A stretch of 64,000 nt of DNA, from positions 558,001 to 622,000 of the forward strand of contig OZ219861.1 in the NCBI GenBank assembly GCA_964291545.2, in the 5' to 3' direction. How positions within the stretch are numbered: position 1 is the first letter of the stretch; every line of letters begins with the position of its first letter. The stretch comes from G963667675 sp964291545 (lineage in GTDB: Bacteria; Chloroflexota; Dehalococcoidia; Lucifugimonadales; UBA3495). Below the pieces are notes generated by a model. It ran no database searches. It was given only the letters and a program-made list of their open reading frames with translations, and had not been told where the DNA came from. Positions 24,530-33,285 of the stretch are shown here, in pieces. A program made the position numbers and the translations under genes.

Positions 24530-26868
24530 CGACCAGAATTTTCGGCTCTGGAATCCGTAGAAGGGAAGACCCACGGCTGATCACCGGCCAGGCCACCTAT
24601 ACCGACGACATCAAGCTGCACGGCACGGTCCATGCCGCCATCAAGCGCAGCATCCACGCCCATGCCAGAATCAAGAGCGTGGATACCGCTGCGGCGGCGG
24701 CCATGCCCGGCGTTTTGGCGGTGTATACCGGAGCAGACACGGAAGGGGTACTCAACCCGATACCCTGCGCCTGGGTGGTGCCGGACTCGGACGTCAAGGC
24801 CGTCGCTTACCCAGCCATCGCCAAGGACGTGGTGCGCTACGTAGGAGACGCGGTGGCGGTCGTGGTGGCCGAGGACCGCTACCAGGCGGAAGACGCCCTG
24901 GAACTGATAGAGGTGGAGTACGAACCGCTGCCGGCGGTGGTCAACCCGGAGAAGGCGATGGAATCGGGGGCCCCGCAGCTGCACGATGACGCCCCCAGCA
25001 ACCAGGCATTCCACTGGGTGGCCAGCGGGGGCGATCCCGACGCTGCTTTCGACTCCCCGGATGTGGTAGTCAAAGACACCATCATCCAGCAGAAGTTAAT
25101 CCCCACCCCGATGGAGCCCAGGTCGGCCCTGGCCAGTTGGCTACCGTCGATGGGTGAGCTAACCCTGTGGAGCACCAGCCAGAACCCCCACATTTGCCGG
25201 TTTGTCACCTCGTTGGTAACCGGGCTGCCGGAACACAAAATCAGGGTGATAGCCCCGGAAGTGGGGGGCGGGTTCGGCAGCAAGATAGCTGTGTATCCAT
25301 GGGAAATGGTTACGGCATTCTGCGCCATGAAGCTGGGCAGGCCGGTGAAGTGGACCGAGACCCGCTCGGAGAACTTTATCGCCACCACCCACGGGCGGGA
25401 CCACGTGGAGCACGTGGAGCTGGCGGCGACCAAGGAGGGCAAAATCACCGGCGTGCGCTCGGTGGTCTACGCGGGCATGGGGGCCTATCTTTCCACGGCG
25501 GCACCGGGCATCCCGACGATACTGCACGGCCTGATGTACTGCGGCCCCTACGAAATCCCCAACGTGAAGGCCGAGGTCTACGGCGTGTTCACCAATTCCA
25601 CGCCGGTGGAGGCATACCGCGGGGCGGGGCGGCCGGAAGCCACGTTCCTGCTGGAGCGGATGATAGACCTGCTGGCGGCGGAGTTGGAGTTGGACGTCGT
25701 GGAGGTGAGGCGGCGCAACCTGATTCCCAAGTTCGATGACGGTCACGACATCGCCCTGGGCCTGACCTACGACAGCGGGGACTACCAACTGGCGCTGGAT
25801 ACGGTGCTGGACCACGTAGGCTACACGGCGCTGCGGCGGGAGCAGACCCGCCTGCGGCAGAACAACCAGTACATGGGGATCGGCGTCACCACTTACTGTG
25901 AAATCTGCGGCATCGGCCCCTCTCAGGTGGCCGGAGCGGTGGGATTCGGCGGCGGGCTGTGGGAAAGCGCCATAGTCCGGTTCTACGCCACGGGCAAGGC
26001 CAACATCTTCGTGGGAACGTCACCCCACGGACAGGGTGAAGAGACCACTTTCGCCCAGATACTGTCCGACGAATTGGGAGTCGACGTGGACGACGTGGAG
26101 GTAATCCACGGCGACACGGACAACACGCCCATGGGCTGGGGCACCTACGGCAGCCGCACCACGGTAATAAGCGGCGCGGCGATAGCCCTGAGCGCCCGCA
26201 AGATCAAGGACAAGGGCAAGGCCCTGGCCGCGCACCTGCTGGAGGCAGCCGAGGAGGACATAGAGTACGAGGACGGAAAGTTCTTCGTGAGGGGGTCGCC
26301 CGACCAGAGCAAGACCATCCAGGACGTTGCCCTGATGGCCAACGTGGCATGGAACATGCCGGAGGGCATGGAGCCGGGACTGGAAGCCACGACGTTCTAC
26401 GACACGCCCAACTTCAGCTTCCCCTTCGGGGCGCACGTTGCGGTGGTGACGGTGGACGCGGACACCGGACACATCCAGTTGCAGAAGTACGCGTGCGTGG
26501 ACGACTGCGGACCCCAGATCAACCCGATGATCGTGGAGGGCCAGGTGCACGGCGGCGTGGTGCAAGGGGCGGGTCAGGCCCTATGGGAGGGGGCGGTCTA
26601 CGACGAGAACGGGCAGTTGTTGACCGGCTCGATGATGGACTACGCCCTGCCCAGGGCCCACTTAATGCCCGACATAGAAACCCTGTCTACGGAGACGCCG
26701 TCGCCGCACAACCCGCTGGGGGTCAAGGGCATAGGCGAGACCGGCACCATAGCTTCCACGCCGACAATTTACAACGCGGTGATCGACGCGCTCAGGCCCC
26801 TGGGAGTCACCAGATTGGAAATGCCCCTCACCCCGGAACGGGTGTGGCGGGCCATTCACCAGCGGTAG
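24526..26868 (+). CDS. Molybdenum hydroxylase large subunit (CoxL form II-like)
   Basis: This 780-residue catalytic subunit binds the Mo-molybdopterin cytosine dinucleotide cofactor. It opens with GSGIRRREDPRLITGQATYTDDI. It also has GGGFGSKIAVYPWE (about 245-258), the active-site loop VEAYRGAGRPEA near 360-372 and, near the end, HNPLGVKGIGETGTI containing the catalytic-Glu GVKGIGE motif. The loop AYRGAGR is the form II type and not the AYRCSFR of true aerobic CO dehydrogenase, so CO may not be the substrate. An aldehyde, purine-like or aromatic substrate is possible. GGGAGGT lies before the ATG. Confidence 0.92.
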   Translation: MTTRIFGSGIRRREDPRLITGQATYTDDIKLHGTVHAAIKRSIHAHARIKSVDTAAAAAMPGVLAVYTGADTEGVLNPIPCAWVVPDSDVKAVAYPAIAKDVVRYVGDAVAVVVAEDRYQAEDALELIEVEYEPLPAVVNPEKAMESGAPQLHDDAPSNQAFHWVASGGDPDAAFDSPDVVVKDTIIQQKLIPTPMEPRSALASWLPSMGELTLWSTSQNPHICRFVTSLVTGLPEHKIRVIAPEVGGGFGSKIAVYPWEMVTAFCAMKLGRPVKWTETRSENFIATTHGRDHVEHVELAATKEGKITGVRSVVYAGMGAYLSTAAPGIPTILHGLMYCGPYEIPNVKAEVYGVFTNSTPVEAYRGAGRPEATFLLERMIDLLAAELELDVVEVRRRNLIPKFDDGHDIALGLTYDSGDYQLALDTVLDHVGYTALRREQTRLRQNNQYMGIGVTTYCEICGIGPSQVAGAVGFGGGLWESAIVRFYATGKANIFVGTSPHGQGEETTFAQILSDELGVDVDDVEVIHGDTDNTPMGWGTYGSRTTVISGAAIALSARKIKDKGKALAAHLLEAAEEDIEYEDGKFFVRGSPDQSKTIQDVALMANVAWNMPEGMEPGLEATTFYDTPNFSFPFGAHVAVVTVDADTGHIQLQKYACVDDCGPQINPMIVEGQVHGGVVQGAGQALWEGAVYDENGQLLTGSMMDYALPRAHLMPDIETLSTETPSPHNPLGVKGIGETGTIASTPTIYNAVIDALRPLGVTRLEMPLTPERVWRAIHQR

Positions 26869-26878
26869 AGGAAGAGCC

Positions 26879-27766
26879 ATGTTCGCCACGGAATTTACGT
26901 ACCACAAGGCCGCCTCGGTGGACCAAGCCGTACACCTGCTGAACTCCAACCGAGAGGCAAAATTGCTGGCCGGGGGCCACAGCCTGATCCCCCTGATGAA
27001 GCTGCGGCAGGCAGCGCCTGCCGCTGTAATAGACATCGGCGGGATCGAGGCGCTCAAGGGCATCACGCCCAGCGACGGCGTCATACGCATCGGAGCGCTG
27101 ACCACCCACGGAGCGATCGAGAGGTCGGCCCGGATACGGGAGAATTGCGCGGTAATGGCCGAAGCCGCCGGCGGTATAGGAGACCCCCAGGTGAGGAACC
27201 TGGGAACTATCGGCGGCAACGTGTGCCACGCCGACCCGGGTTCCGATTGGCCCCCGGTGCTGTGCGCTCTCAATGCCCGCTTCATGATTCAAGGGCCGGG
27301 AGACTGGGGGCCCCAGGGAACGCGGACTTTGCCGGCGCGGGAGTTCTTCACCGGCCTCTTGACCACCGCCCTGGCGGAGAACGAGTTATTGCTGGCCGTG
27401 GAAGTCCCTCTCCTGGCATCCAACCAGCGGGCCGCATACGCCAAGATGCCCCATCCGGCTACCTCTTTCTCCGTCGTGGGGGCTGCGGTGTTAGTCACCG
27501 TCGAAGACGGCCGGTGCACGGCGGCCAGCGTGGTGGTCGGCGGCCTGGTCCCTTCCCCGGTGCGGGCAAGTTCGGTGGAAGACGCCCTGGTGGGACAGGA
27601 ACTGACCGCGAGCAGCATCGCCGCGGCGGCGGACAGGGTCGCTGAAGACCTGGGCGACGACGTTGCGGGCGATAGCGTTTTCGCCTCGGCGGACTACCGG
27701 CGGGCCATGGCCCCGGTGCAGGTCAGACGCGCTATAAGCCGCGCCGCCGGGTTGTCCCGCGATTAG
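26879..27766 (+). CDS. Molybdenum hydroxylase FAD-binding subunit (CoxM-like)
   Basis: This 295-residue subunit passes electrons from the 2Fe-2S clusters through FAD. Family FAD motifs are AGGHSLIPLMKLR (about 32-44) and TIGGNVCHADPGSDWPP (about 108-124), then LPAREFFTG and a C-terminal CO-dehydrogenase flavoprotein domain ending in YRRAMAPVQVRRAI. It starts with ATG at 26879, 10 nt after the large-subunit stop with GAGGAAGAG between. No CoxD/E/F-type maturation genes follow; the next gene is surE. Confidence 0.93.
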   Translation: MFATEFTYHKAASVDQAVHLLNSNREAKLLAGGHSLIPLMKLRQAAPAAVIDIGGIEALKGITPSDGVIRIGALTTHGAIERSARIRENCAVMAEAAGGIGDPQVRNLGTIGGNVCHADPGSDWPPVLCALNARFMIQGPGDWGPQGTRTLPAREFFTGLLTTALAENELLLAVEVPLLASNQRAAYAKMPHPATSFSVVGAAVLVTVEDGRCTAASVVVGGLVPSPVRASSVEDALVGQELTASSIAAAADRVAEDLGDDVAGDSVFASADYRRAMAPVQVRRAISRAAGLSRD

Positions 27767-27775
27767 AGTCCCTCC

Positions 27776-28594
27776 GTGAAAATCCTGCTGACCAACGACG
27801 ACGGGGTCTGCGCCCCGGGGTTGTGGGCGGCCGCCGATGCCCTGCGCGACGTGGGAGAGGTGTTCATTGCGGCCCCGGCGAAAGAGCAGAGCGGCGTGGG
27901 CGCCGCGCTTACGTTGCGGGCTCCGGTGCGAGTGACCTCACTGCCGTTGGAGGGCAGGCTGACGTGCGACGGAAGCGGCCGCTACCCCGCGGCCGCCTAC
28001 TCGGTGGAAGGCACGCCCGGCGACTGCTGCATTGTAGGGCTGGAGAAGCTGGTGGGGGCGGTGGACCTGGTGGTGTCGGGGATAAACGCTGGGTCTAACC
28101 TGGGCTGGGACGTGATGATGTCGGGAACGGTGGGGGCTGCGCTGCAAGGCTACGTGCGGGGCTATACCGCCATCGCGATATCGACGGGCGCCATCGTGAA
28201 CCCCCGTTTCGACTGCGCCGCCCGACTGCTGCGGGCGATGGCGCAGCGGCTGGATGCTGATCATTTAAGTCCAAGCTGCTTTTTGAACGTCAACGTTCCC
28301 AGTACACCTCCGGAACAAATCGACGGCCTGCGGGTTACCCGCCTGGGTGGCCGCGCTTACGGAGAGTCGGTCCGGGAAGAGGCCGGGGGCGGCGACAAGC
28401 TCTACCGGATTGACCGGAACCGGCCGATGTTCGGGCAGCCGGCCGACGATACAGATATCTGGGCAATGAAGAACAACTACATCTCGGTTACGCCGCTGCG
28501 ATTCACCGTGGACGATGCAGACCGGACAGCCGAGGTGGAGGAGCTGCTGCGGGGGATAGCGGAGGAGGCGCTGGGCCCGGAGTCGAAAGCTTAG
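27776..28594 (+). CDS. surE: 5'/3'-nucleotidase SurE
   Basis: SurE dephosphorylates nucleoside monophosphates and belongs to stress survival sets. The 272-residue protein has the metal site LLTNDDGVCAPG (residues 4-15, Asp8-Asp9), APAKEQSGVGAALTL near 38, the VSGINAGSNLGWDVMMSGTVGAAL block near 100-120, and a final NNYISVTPLRFT. Start GTG at 27776 is 9 nt after the CoxM-like stop, so it is probably cotranscribed with the hydroxylase. Confidence 0.95.
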   Translation: MKILLTNDDGVCAPGLWAAADALRDVGEVFIAAPAKEQSGVGAALTLRAPVRVTSLPLEGRLTCDGSGRYPAAAYSVEGTPGDCCIVGLEKLVGAVDLVVSGINAGSNLGWDVMMSGTVGAALQGYVRGYTAIAISTGAIVNPRFDCAARLLRAMAQRLDADHLSPSCFLNVNVPSTPPEQIDGLRVTRLGGRAYGESVREEAGGGDKLYRIDRNRPMFGQPADDTDIWAMKNNYISVTPLRFTVDDADRTAEVEELLRGIAEEALGPESKA

Positions 28595-28751
28595 GCTATT
28601 CCTGCCCTCAAGTCGCCGACCGCGGCACAAACAGCCCTGCCCGATTCCGTTGATATTGGGCGTATGCCCAAGAAATAGGCTTACAAGATGCGAAATTTGG
28701 GATGGGCTTGTGTCTTGAGATGAACTCTGTTCACATCTCAGAGGTAGCCCT

Positions 28752-28819
28752 GGGCACACAAGGCGTTTCTATATGGTTTGGCCCGGTAAGCGGCGTTGAA
28801 GCTCCAACGCTTTGTGCCC
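28752..28819. repeat. Imperfect long inverted repeat upstream of the lipoprotein gene
   Basis: Left arm gggcacacaaggcgtt (from 28752) pairs with right arm aacgctttgtgccc (ending 28819) with small bulges. Just upstream a smaller hairpin TGAGATG/CATCTCA lies in 28717-28741. The 290-nt gap 28595-28884 holds no gene; these structures could be a transcribed leader or a terminator region of surE, but no T-run is present. Confidence 0.5.
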
Positions 28820-28884
28820 CACAATAGGACGGAACAGATAAGTAACTGTTTTGGGCCTGCCTGTAGTATATTTGGGTTGATCCT

Positions 28885-29703
28885 ATGCCTAAGTTTTGCA
28901 ATCTCCCCTATGGGTTGAGCATTCCCTTGGGGCTGGCGCTTGTGGCCGCCCTGCTGGCGGTCATGGCCTGCAGCGCCGACAGCACCGAGGAATTGGCTCC
29001 GGCCATGGTCGAGGAGGGTGTGACCTTGCCGACAGTAGAGATGGTAGACACTTCACCGGTCGACGAGCTCCTCGACAAGTGGAGCGAGCCGGTATATCCG
29101 GCAACGCCTGTAGTTCCCGCAACGGGTGATGTGGTGGACCCGGAAACGGGTGAGGTATTAGACATTAATACGGCCATAGAACAGGCGTGCGCTAAGGTTG
29201 ATACGAGCAATTATGATGCAACCCAAACCTGGTGGATCGGTGAGGACGGAGAGGACGGCCATCTGGTCACAAAGTATGAAGTTTCCGGGGAGGACCTGCG
29301 GGCCGTAAGCACCTTCTACGTCATCGGATTTTTCCCGGTATCAAAAAGGGAGGACATCTTGAAAGATGGGGTTTCCTACGCCCGGGAGAACGTACGGGGC
29401 AAGCCGGAAACCATGGGGGACTGGCAGATAGAGGGACCCATTGACGACCTCATCAAGCCCGACCCCTGTTCCTTTCTCCAAGATCAACTTACGGGAATGC
29501 GTCGAGTTGGCCCCCGTCACTTCGCACTGAAAGAGGGTGCGGCTGTGGAGGAAGGCGTGGAAGAGGTGGAAGTGTGGCTCGATGAGAGAGGGTTGGTCCT
29601 GCAAGGCTTTGTACTGACTGAAGCTGGGCGGTTTGACGCAGTCTATTCGGATATCGGTGTGCCCAATGTCATCACGGCTCCAGTGAATGCAAATGGGCGC
29701 TAA
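28885..29703 (+). CDS. Putative lipoprotein, function unknown
   Basis: This 272-residue protein has a signal peptide of about 32 residues: a short polar start, a hydrophobic core (LGLALVAALLAVMAC) and the invariant lipobox Cys near residue 32, followed by a Ser/Glu/Thr-rich tether. The mature part is acidic, with no known motif, and includes a segment FYVIGFFPVSKREDILKDGV. It is likely anchored to the outer face of the membrane. Its TAA (29701-29703) overlaps the convergent serS stop (29700-29702). Confidence 0.75.
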   Translation: MPKFCNLPYGLSIPLGLALVAALLAVMACSADSTEELAPAMVEEGVTLPTVEMVDTSPVDELLDKWSEPVYPATPVVPATGDVVDPETGEVLDINTAIEQACAKVDTSNYDATQTWWIGEDGEDGHLVTKYEVSGEDLRAVSTFYVIGFFPVSKREDILKDGVSYARENVRGKPETMGDWQIEGPIDDLIKPDPCSFLQDQLTGMRRVGPRHFALKEGAAVEEGVEEVEVWLDERGLVLQGFVLTEAGRFDAVYSDIGVPNVITAPVNANGR

Positions 29704-30974
29704 GCCGTGATTACGTCGAAGCCGGTGTAGGGGCGTAGGACTTCAGGGACGACAATAGAGCCGTCGGCCTGCTGGTAGTTTTCCAGGATGGCGATTACCA
29801 CCCGGGGCAGCGCCAGCCCGGAGCCGTTTAACGTGTGCACCAGCCGGGGCCGCCCGTCACGGTCGGGGCGATAGCGGATACGGCTGCGGCGGGCCTGGAA
29901 ATCGGTGCAGTTGGAGCAGGAACTGACCTCCAGCCATTCCTGGCAACCGGCGGCCCAGGCTTCGATGTCGTAGGTCTTGGCAGAGGGGAACCCCAGGTCC
30001 CCGGCACAAAGCTGAATGACACGGTAGGGCAACTCCAACCGGCGGCACACGTCCTCCGCGTCGGCCAGTAGCCGTTGCAGTTCATCTTCCGAGGTCTCCG
30101 GGGCTGCCAGCTTGTACATTTCCACCTTGTCGAACTGGTGCACCCGCTTGATGCCGCGGGTGTCCCGGCCTGCGGAGGCTTTCTCCCGCCGGAAGCAGGG
30201 GGTGTAAGCCACGTAATTGAGGGGCAGGGTATCGGGAGCGAGAATCTCGTCCCGGTGCAGGTTGGTCAGGGGCGCCTCGGCGGTGGGGATCAGCCAGAGG
30301 TCGTCCTCTTGGTCGTGATACAGGTTCTCGGCGAACTTGGGCAGGTTGCCCGACCCGACCAGGGACTCCTGTTTCACTATGAGGGGCAGCATGACCTCGG
30401 TGTAGCCGTGTTCCCGCGTGTGCAGGTCCAGCATCCAGGAAATCAGGGCCCGCTCCAGCTTGGCCCCGGCGCCGAACATGGTGAAGAAGCGGCTGCCCGA
30501 CAGCTTTACGCCCCGCTGGAAGTCGATGATTCCCAGTTGCTCGGCCAGGTCCCAGTGGGGCAGGGGGGTGAAGTCGAACGCGGGAATGTCGCCCCACCGG
30601 CGCACCTCGACGTTTTCTTCCTCGCCCTCGCCGGGGGGAACGTCGGGCAAGGGGAGATTGGGCAGGTCCAGCAGCATGTTGTCGGTCTGTTGCTCCAGGT
30701 CCTGGACTTCCTGCTCCAGCCGCTGGATTTCGTCGCCGACCCGGCGCATTTCCTCGATGACCTGCGGGGAGGGTTCCTCACCTTTAGACCGGGCCTGGCC
30801 CACCTCGCGGCTCACGCGGTTGCGCTGGGACCTCAGGTCGTCGGCCTGGGTTATGGCCTGGCGTCGTTGGGCGTCCAATTCCAGCAATTGGGTGAGGGAG
30901 TCGGCTTCACCCCTGGATTCCAGGGCTTGCCTCACCGCGTCGGGTTCGCGCCGTATTTGGTCTATTGAGAGCAT
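29700..30974 (-). CDS. serS: Seryl-tRNA synthetase
   Basis: This class II synthetase charges tRNA-Ser. The 424-residue protein has the N-terminal coiled-coil arm (about 1-110) that grips the long variable arm. Motif 2 is PCFRREKASAGRDTRGIKRVHQFDKVEM, given here only as its core FRREKASAGRDTRG, and motif 3 is NGSGLALPRVVIAILENYQ near the end. I chose ATG at 30974, one nucleotide after the lysS stop. A TTG at 30989 would overlap lysS. Last gene of the trpA-to-serS run. Confidence 0.96.
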   Translation of the reverse strand: MLSIDQIRREPDAVRQALESRGEADSLTQLLELDAQRRQAITQADDLRSQRNRVSREVGQARSKGEEPSPQVIEEMRRVGDEIQRLEQEVQDLEQQTDNMLLDLPNLPLPDVPPGEGEEENVEVRRWGDIPAFDFTPLPHWDLAEQLGIIDFQRGVKLSGSRFFTMFGAGAKLERALISWMLDLHTREHGYTEVMLPLIVKQESLVGSGNLPKFAENLYHDQEDDLWLIPTAEAPLTNLHRDEILAPDTLPLNYVAYTPCFRREKASAGRDTRGIKRVHQFDKVEMYKLAAPETSEDELQRLLADAEDVCRRLELPYRVIQLCAGDLGFPSAKTYDIEAWAAGCQEWLEVSSCSNCTDFQARRSRIRYRPDRDGRPRLVHTLNGSGLALPRVVIAILENYQQADGSIVVPEVLRPYTGFDVITA

Positions 30975-30975
30975 G

Positions 30976-32469
30976 TTAGTCGGAGTCAAGGCTCCGCATC
31001 TGGGGGAAGAGGACCACGTCGCGGATGGACGGCTGGGAGCACAGGAGCATGACCAGCCGGTCGATGCCCATGCCCAAGCCTCCGGTGGGGGGCATGCCGT
31101 ACTCCATGGCCAGCAAGAAGTCCTCGTCCCTGCGGTCCACTTCCTCGTCGCCGTGGAGCCGCCGTATGTCTTCTTGCGACTGGAACCTTTCCCGCTGCAC
31201 GACGGGGTCGTTGAGCTCGGTGTAGGAGTTGGCGATTTCCATGCCGGCGGCGAAGGCCTCGAACCGCTCCACGTAGCCCGGAAGACCGGGCTTGGCCTTG
31301 GCCAGGGGGGACATTTCCTCGGGGTAGTCCAACAGAAACGTGGGCTGGACCAGGTGAGGCTCGACGAACGTGGAGATAAGCTTGTCGATCAACCGGCCGC
31401 GGCTTTCCCGGGGGCCGGCGTCCAGGCCTGCATCTGCGGCGCGCCTGGCCAGGGAGGCGTAGTCGGGGAAGGCATCGACGTCGATGCCGCTGCGGGTGAT
31501 CAATTCCTCCCGCAGCGAAACGCGGCGCCACGGCGGAGCGAAGTCGATTACGTGTTCCCCGAAGGGCGCCTGGGTCGTCCCCAGGACCTGCTGGGCCACC
31601 GACGACACCATGGACTCGACCGTCTCCATGACGTCGTTGTAGTCGGCGTAGGCCTGGTAGCTTTCCAAGAGGGTGAACTCGGGGTTGTGGTCCTGGTCGA
31701 TGCCCTCGTTGCGGAACACCCTTCCCAGTTCGTAGACCTTGTCAAAGCCACCGATGATAAGGCGCTTCAGGTACAACTCGGTGGCGATGCGCAGGTACAG
31801 TTCCTGGTCCAGTGAGTTGTGGTGGGTGGTGAAGGGGCGGGCGTGGGCCCCGGCGGCGACGGGGACAAGGATGGGGGTGTCCACCTCCAGGAATCCACGG
31901 TCGTCGAGGAACCGGCGTATGGCGGTGATGATACGGCTGCGGAGGGCGAAAACGGTCATCACCTCGGGATTGGAGACCAGGTCCAGGTACCTTTGGCGAT
32001 AGCGGGCCTCCACGTCTCTGAGGCCGTGCCATTTTTCCGGCAGGGGCCGCATGCCCTTGGAGGCCAGTGTCAGGCTACGGGCTTCGATAGAGACCTGGCC
32101 GGTGCGGGTGCGGACCATGGAGCCTTGGACTCCCAGGTGGTCGCCGACGTCCAGGTTCTTGAGCAAATCGAACTGCGGGCCCAGGACGTTCTGCCGCAGC
32201 ATGGCTTGGACGACGCCGGACATGTCCCGCAGGTCCAAGAAGGCGGCGCGGCCCATCCCGCGTATCGATACTATGCGCCCGGCGACGGAGAGGTCTTGGG
32301 CGTCGGTTTCCGGGGCTTCGCCGCGTTCCACCGCCTCGAAGCGGGCTATGGCAGTAGCAGCGTCGCAGGTGCGGGCCAATCGCGGCGGATAGGGTTCAAT
32401 GCCAAGTTGGCGGAGCCGTTCCAGCTTGGCACGGCGGCTGGCCAGCAGGTCGTCTTGCCGGTCCGGCAT
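30976..32469 (-). CDS. lysS: Lysyl-tRNA synthetase (class II)
   Basis: This 497-residue class II enzyme charges tRNA-Lys. The N-terminal OB-fold includes VAGRIVSIRGMGRAAFLDL. The catalytic domain has RSRIITAIRRFLDDRGFLEVDTPIL (motif 1 region), VFRNEGIDQDHNPEFTLLE (motif 2) and the final GGLGMGIDRLVMLL (motif 3). ATG at 32469 was chosen because upstream in-frame residues (Pro/Arg-rich) are not family-like. It abuts serS. Together with greA it forms a translation/transcription housekeeping group. Confidence 0.96.
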   Translation of the reverse strand: MPDRQDDLLASRRAKLERLRQLGIEPYPPRLARTCDAATAIARFEAVERGEAPETDAQDLSVAGRIVSIRGMGRAAFLDLRDMSGVVQAMLRQNVLGPQFDLLKNLDVGDHLGVQGSMVRTRTGQVSIEARSLTLASKGMRPLPEKWHGLRDVEARYRQRYLDLVSNPEVMTVFALRSRIITAIRRFLDDRGFLEVDTPILVPVAAGAHARPFTTHHNSLDQELYLRIATELYLKRLIIGGFDKVYELGRVFRNEGIDQDHNPEFTLLESYQAYADYNDVMETVESMVSSVAQQVLGTTQAPFGEHVIDFAPPWRRVSLREELITRSGIDVDAFPDYASLARRAADAGLDAGPRESRGRLIDKLISTFVEPHLVQPTFLLDYPEEMSPLAKAKPGLPGYVERFEAFAAGMEIANSYTELNDPVVQRERFQSQEDIRRLHGDEEVDRRDEDFLLAMEYGMPPTGGLGMGIDRLVMLLCSQPSIRDVVLFPQMRSLDSD

Positions 32470-32704
32470 TAAGCGCGGCCTCGCGGTGAAGTCGCGGCTA
32501 CCGAGGTAATGGCAAGGGAGGAACCGGACGTAACTGGGTGGTTGCGGTCTATCATGATTCGGTGAAGGCGCTTGCTGCGTAGTCCTATCGGGAGTCCAGG
32601 CAGGTCTTGACGGCGCACCTAGCACATCGTCGAGTCCCGATGCCTGAAGCCTGGAATACGGCGACGTGTCCTGGGAACGGGCACAGCGGCCTTGGCTTCA
32701 GCAG

Positions 32705-33172
32705 TTAGTCGATGGCGACGATTTCGAGCCTGATTTTACCCGACGGAACGCTAATCTCGGTAACCTCGTTGAGCTTCTTGCCCAGCAGGCTCTTGCCGAT
32801 GGGCGAGACGTTGGAAATTTTGCCCTGAGAGGGGTCGGCTTCGGCGCTTCCCGTGATGGTGTATTGCTGGGTCTTGCCGTCCTGGCCCTGCACCGTGACC
32901 GTTGCTCCGACTTCGACCATGTCCCTGGCCTCTCCGGTGTTCTCGATAATCATGGCGTTGCGGATCAGGTTGTCGAGGGTCAAGATGCGGCCCTCGGTGA
33001 AGGCCGACTCGTTCTTGGCCTCCTCGTACTCGGCGTTGCTTACGGTGCCGCCCCGCTCCCGGGACTGCTGGATGCGGTCGGCCACGGCTTGCCGGCGCAC
33101 CGTCCGGAGGTACTCCAACTCGTCCCGCAACTTTTCCAAGCCCTCTTGGGAAAGGTATATGGGCTGGGCCAT
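32705..33172 (-). CDS. greA: Transcription elongation factor GreA
   Basis: GreA enters the RNA polymerase secondary channel and stimulates cleavage of backtracked RNA. The 155-residue protein has the N-terminal coiled coil (about 8-75) ending in SNAEYEEAKNESAFTEGRI, which includes the acidic tip residues, and the C-terminal FKBP-like domain with GKISNVSPIGKSLLGKKLNEV. ATG at 33172 has GGAGGA upstream. A much longer open frame continues to 33664 but has no GreA-like sequence and lies antisense to aroF. Confidence 0.95.
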   Translation of the reverse strand: MAQPIYLSQEGLEKLRDELEYLRTVRRQAVADRIQQSRERGGTVSNAEYEEAKNESAFTEGRILTLDNLIRNAMIIENTGEARDMVEVGATVTVQGQDGKTQQYTITGSAEADPSQGKISNVSPIGKSLLGKKLNEVTEISVPSGKIRLEIVAID

Positions 33173-33285
33173 GGCCGCGTCCTCCAGGGAATGCCGGGGA
33201 AATAACATAAGGGAAATGGCAAACAGGTCTGCCACTTCCCGGTACGAGAATTGTAATCCTGGCCGGTGCGCTTGTAAAGCAGCGG

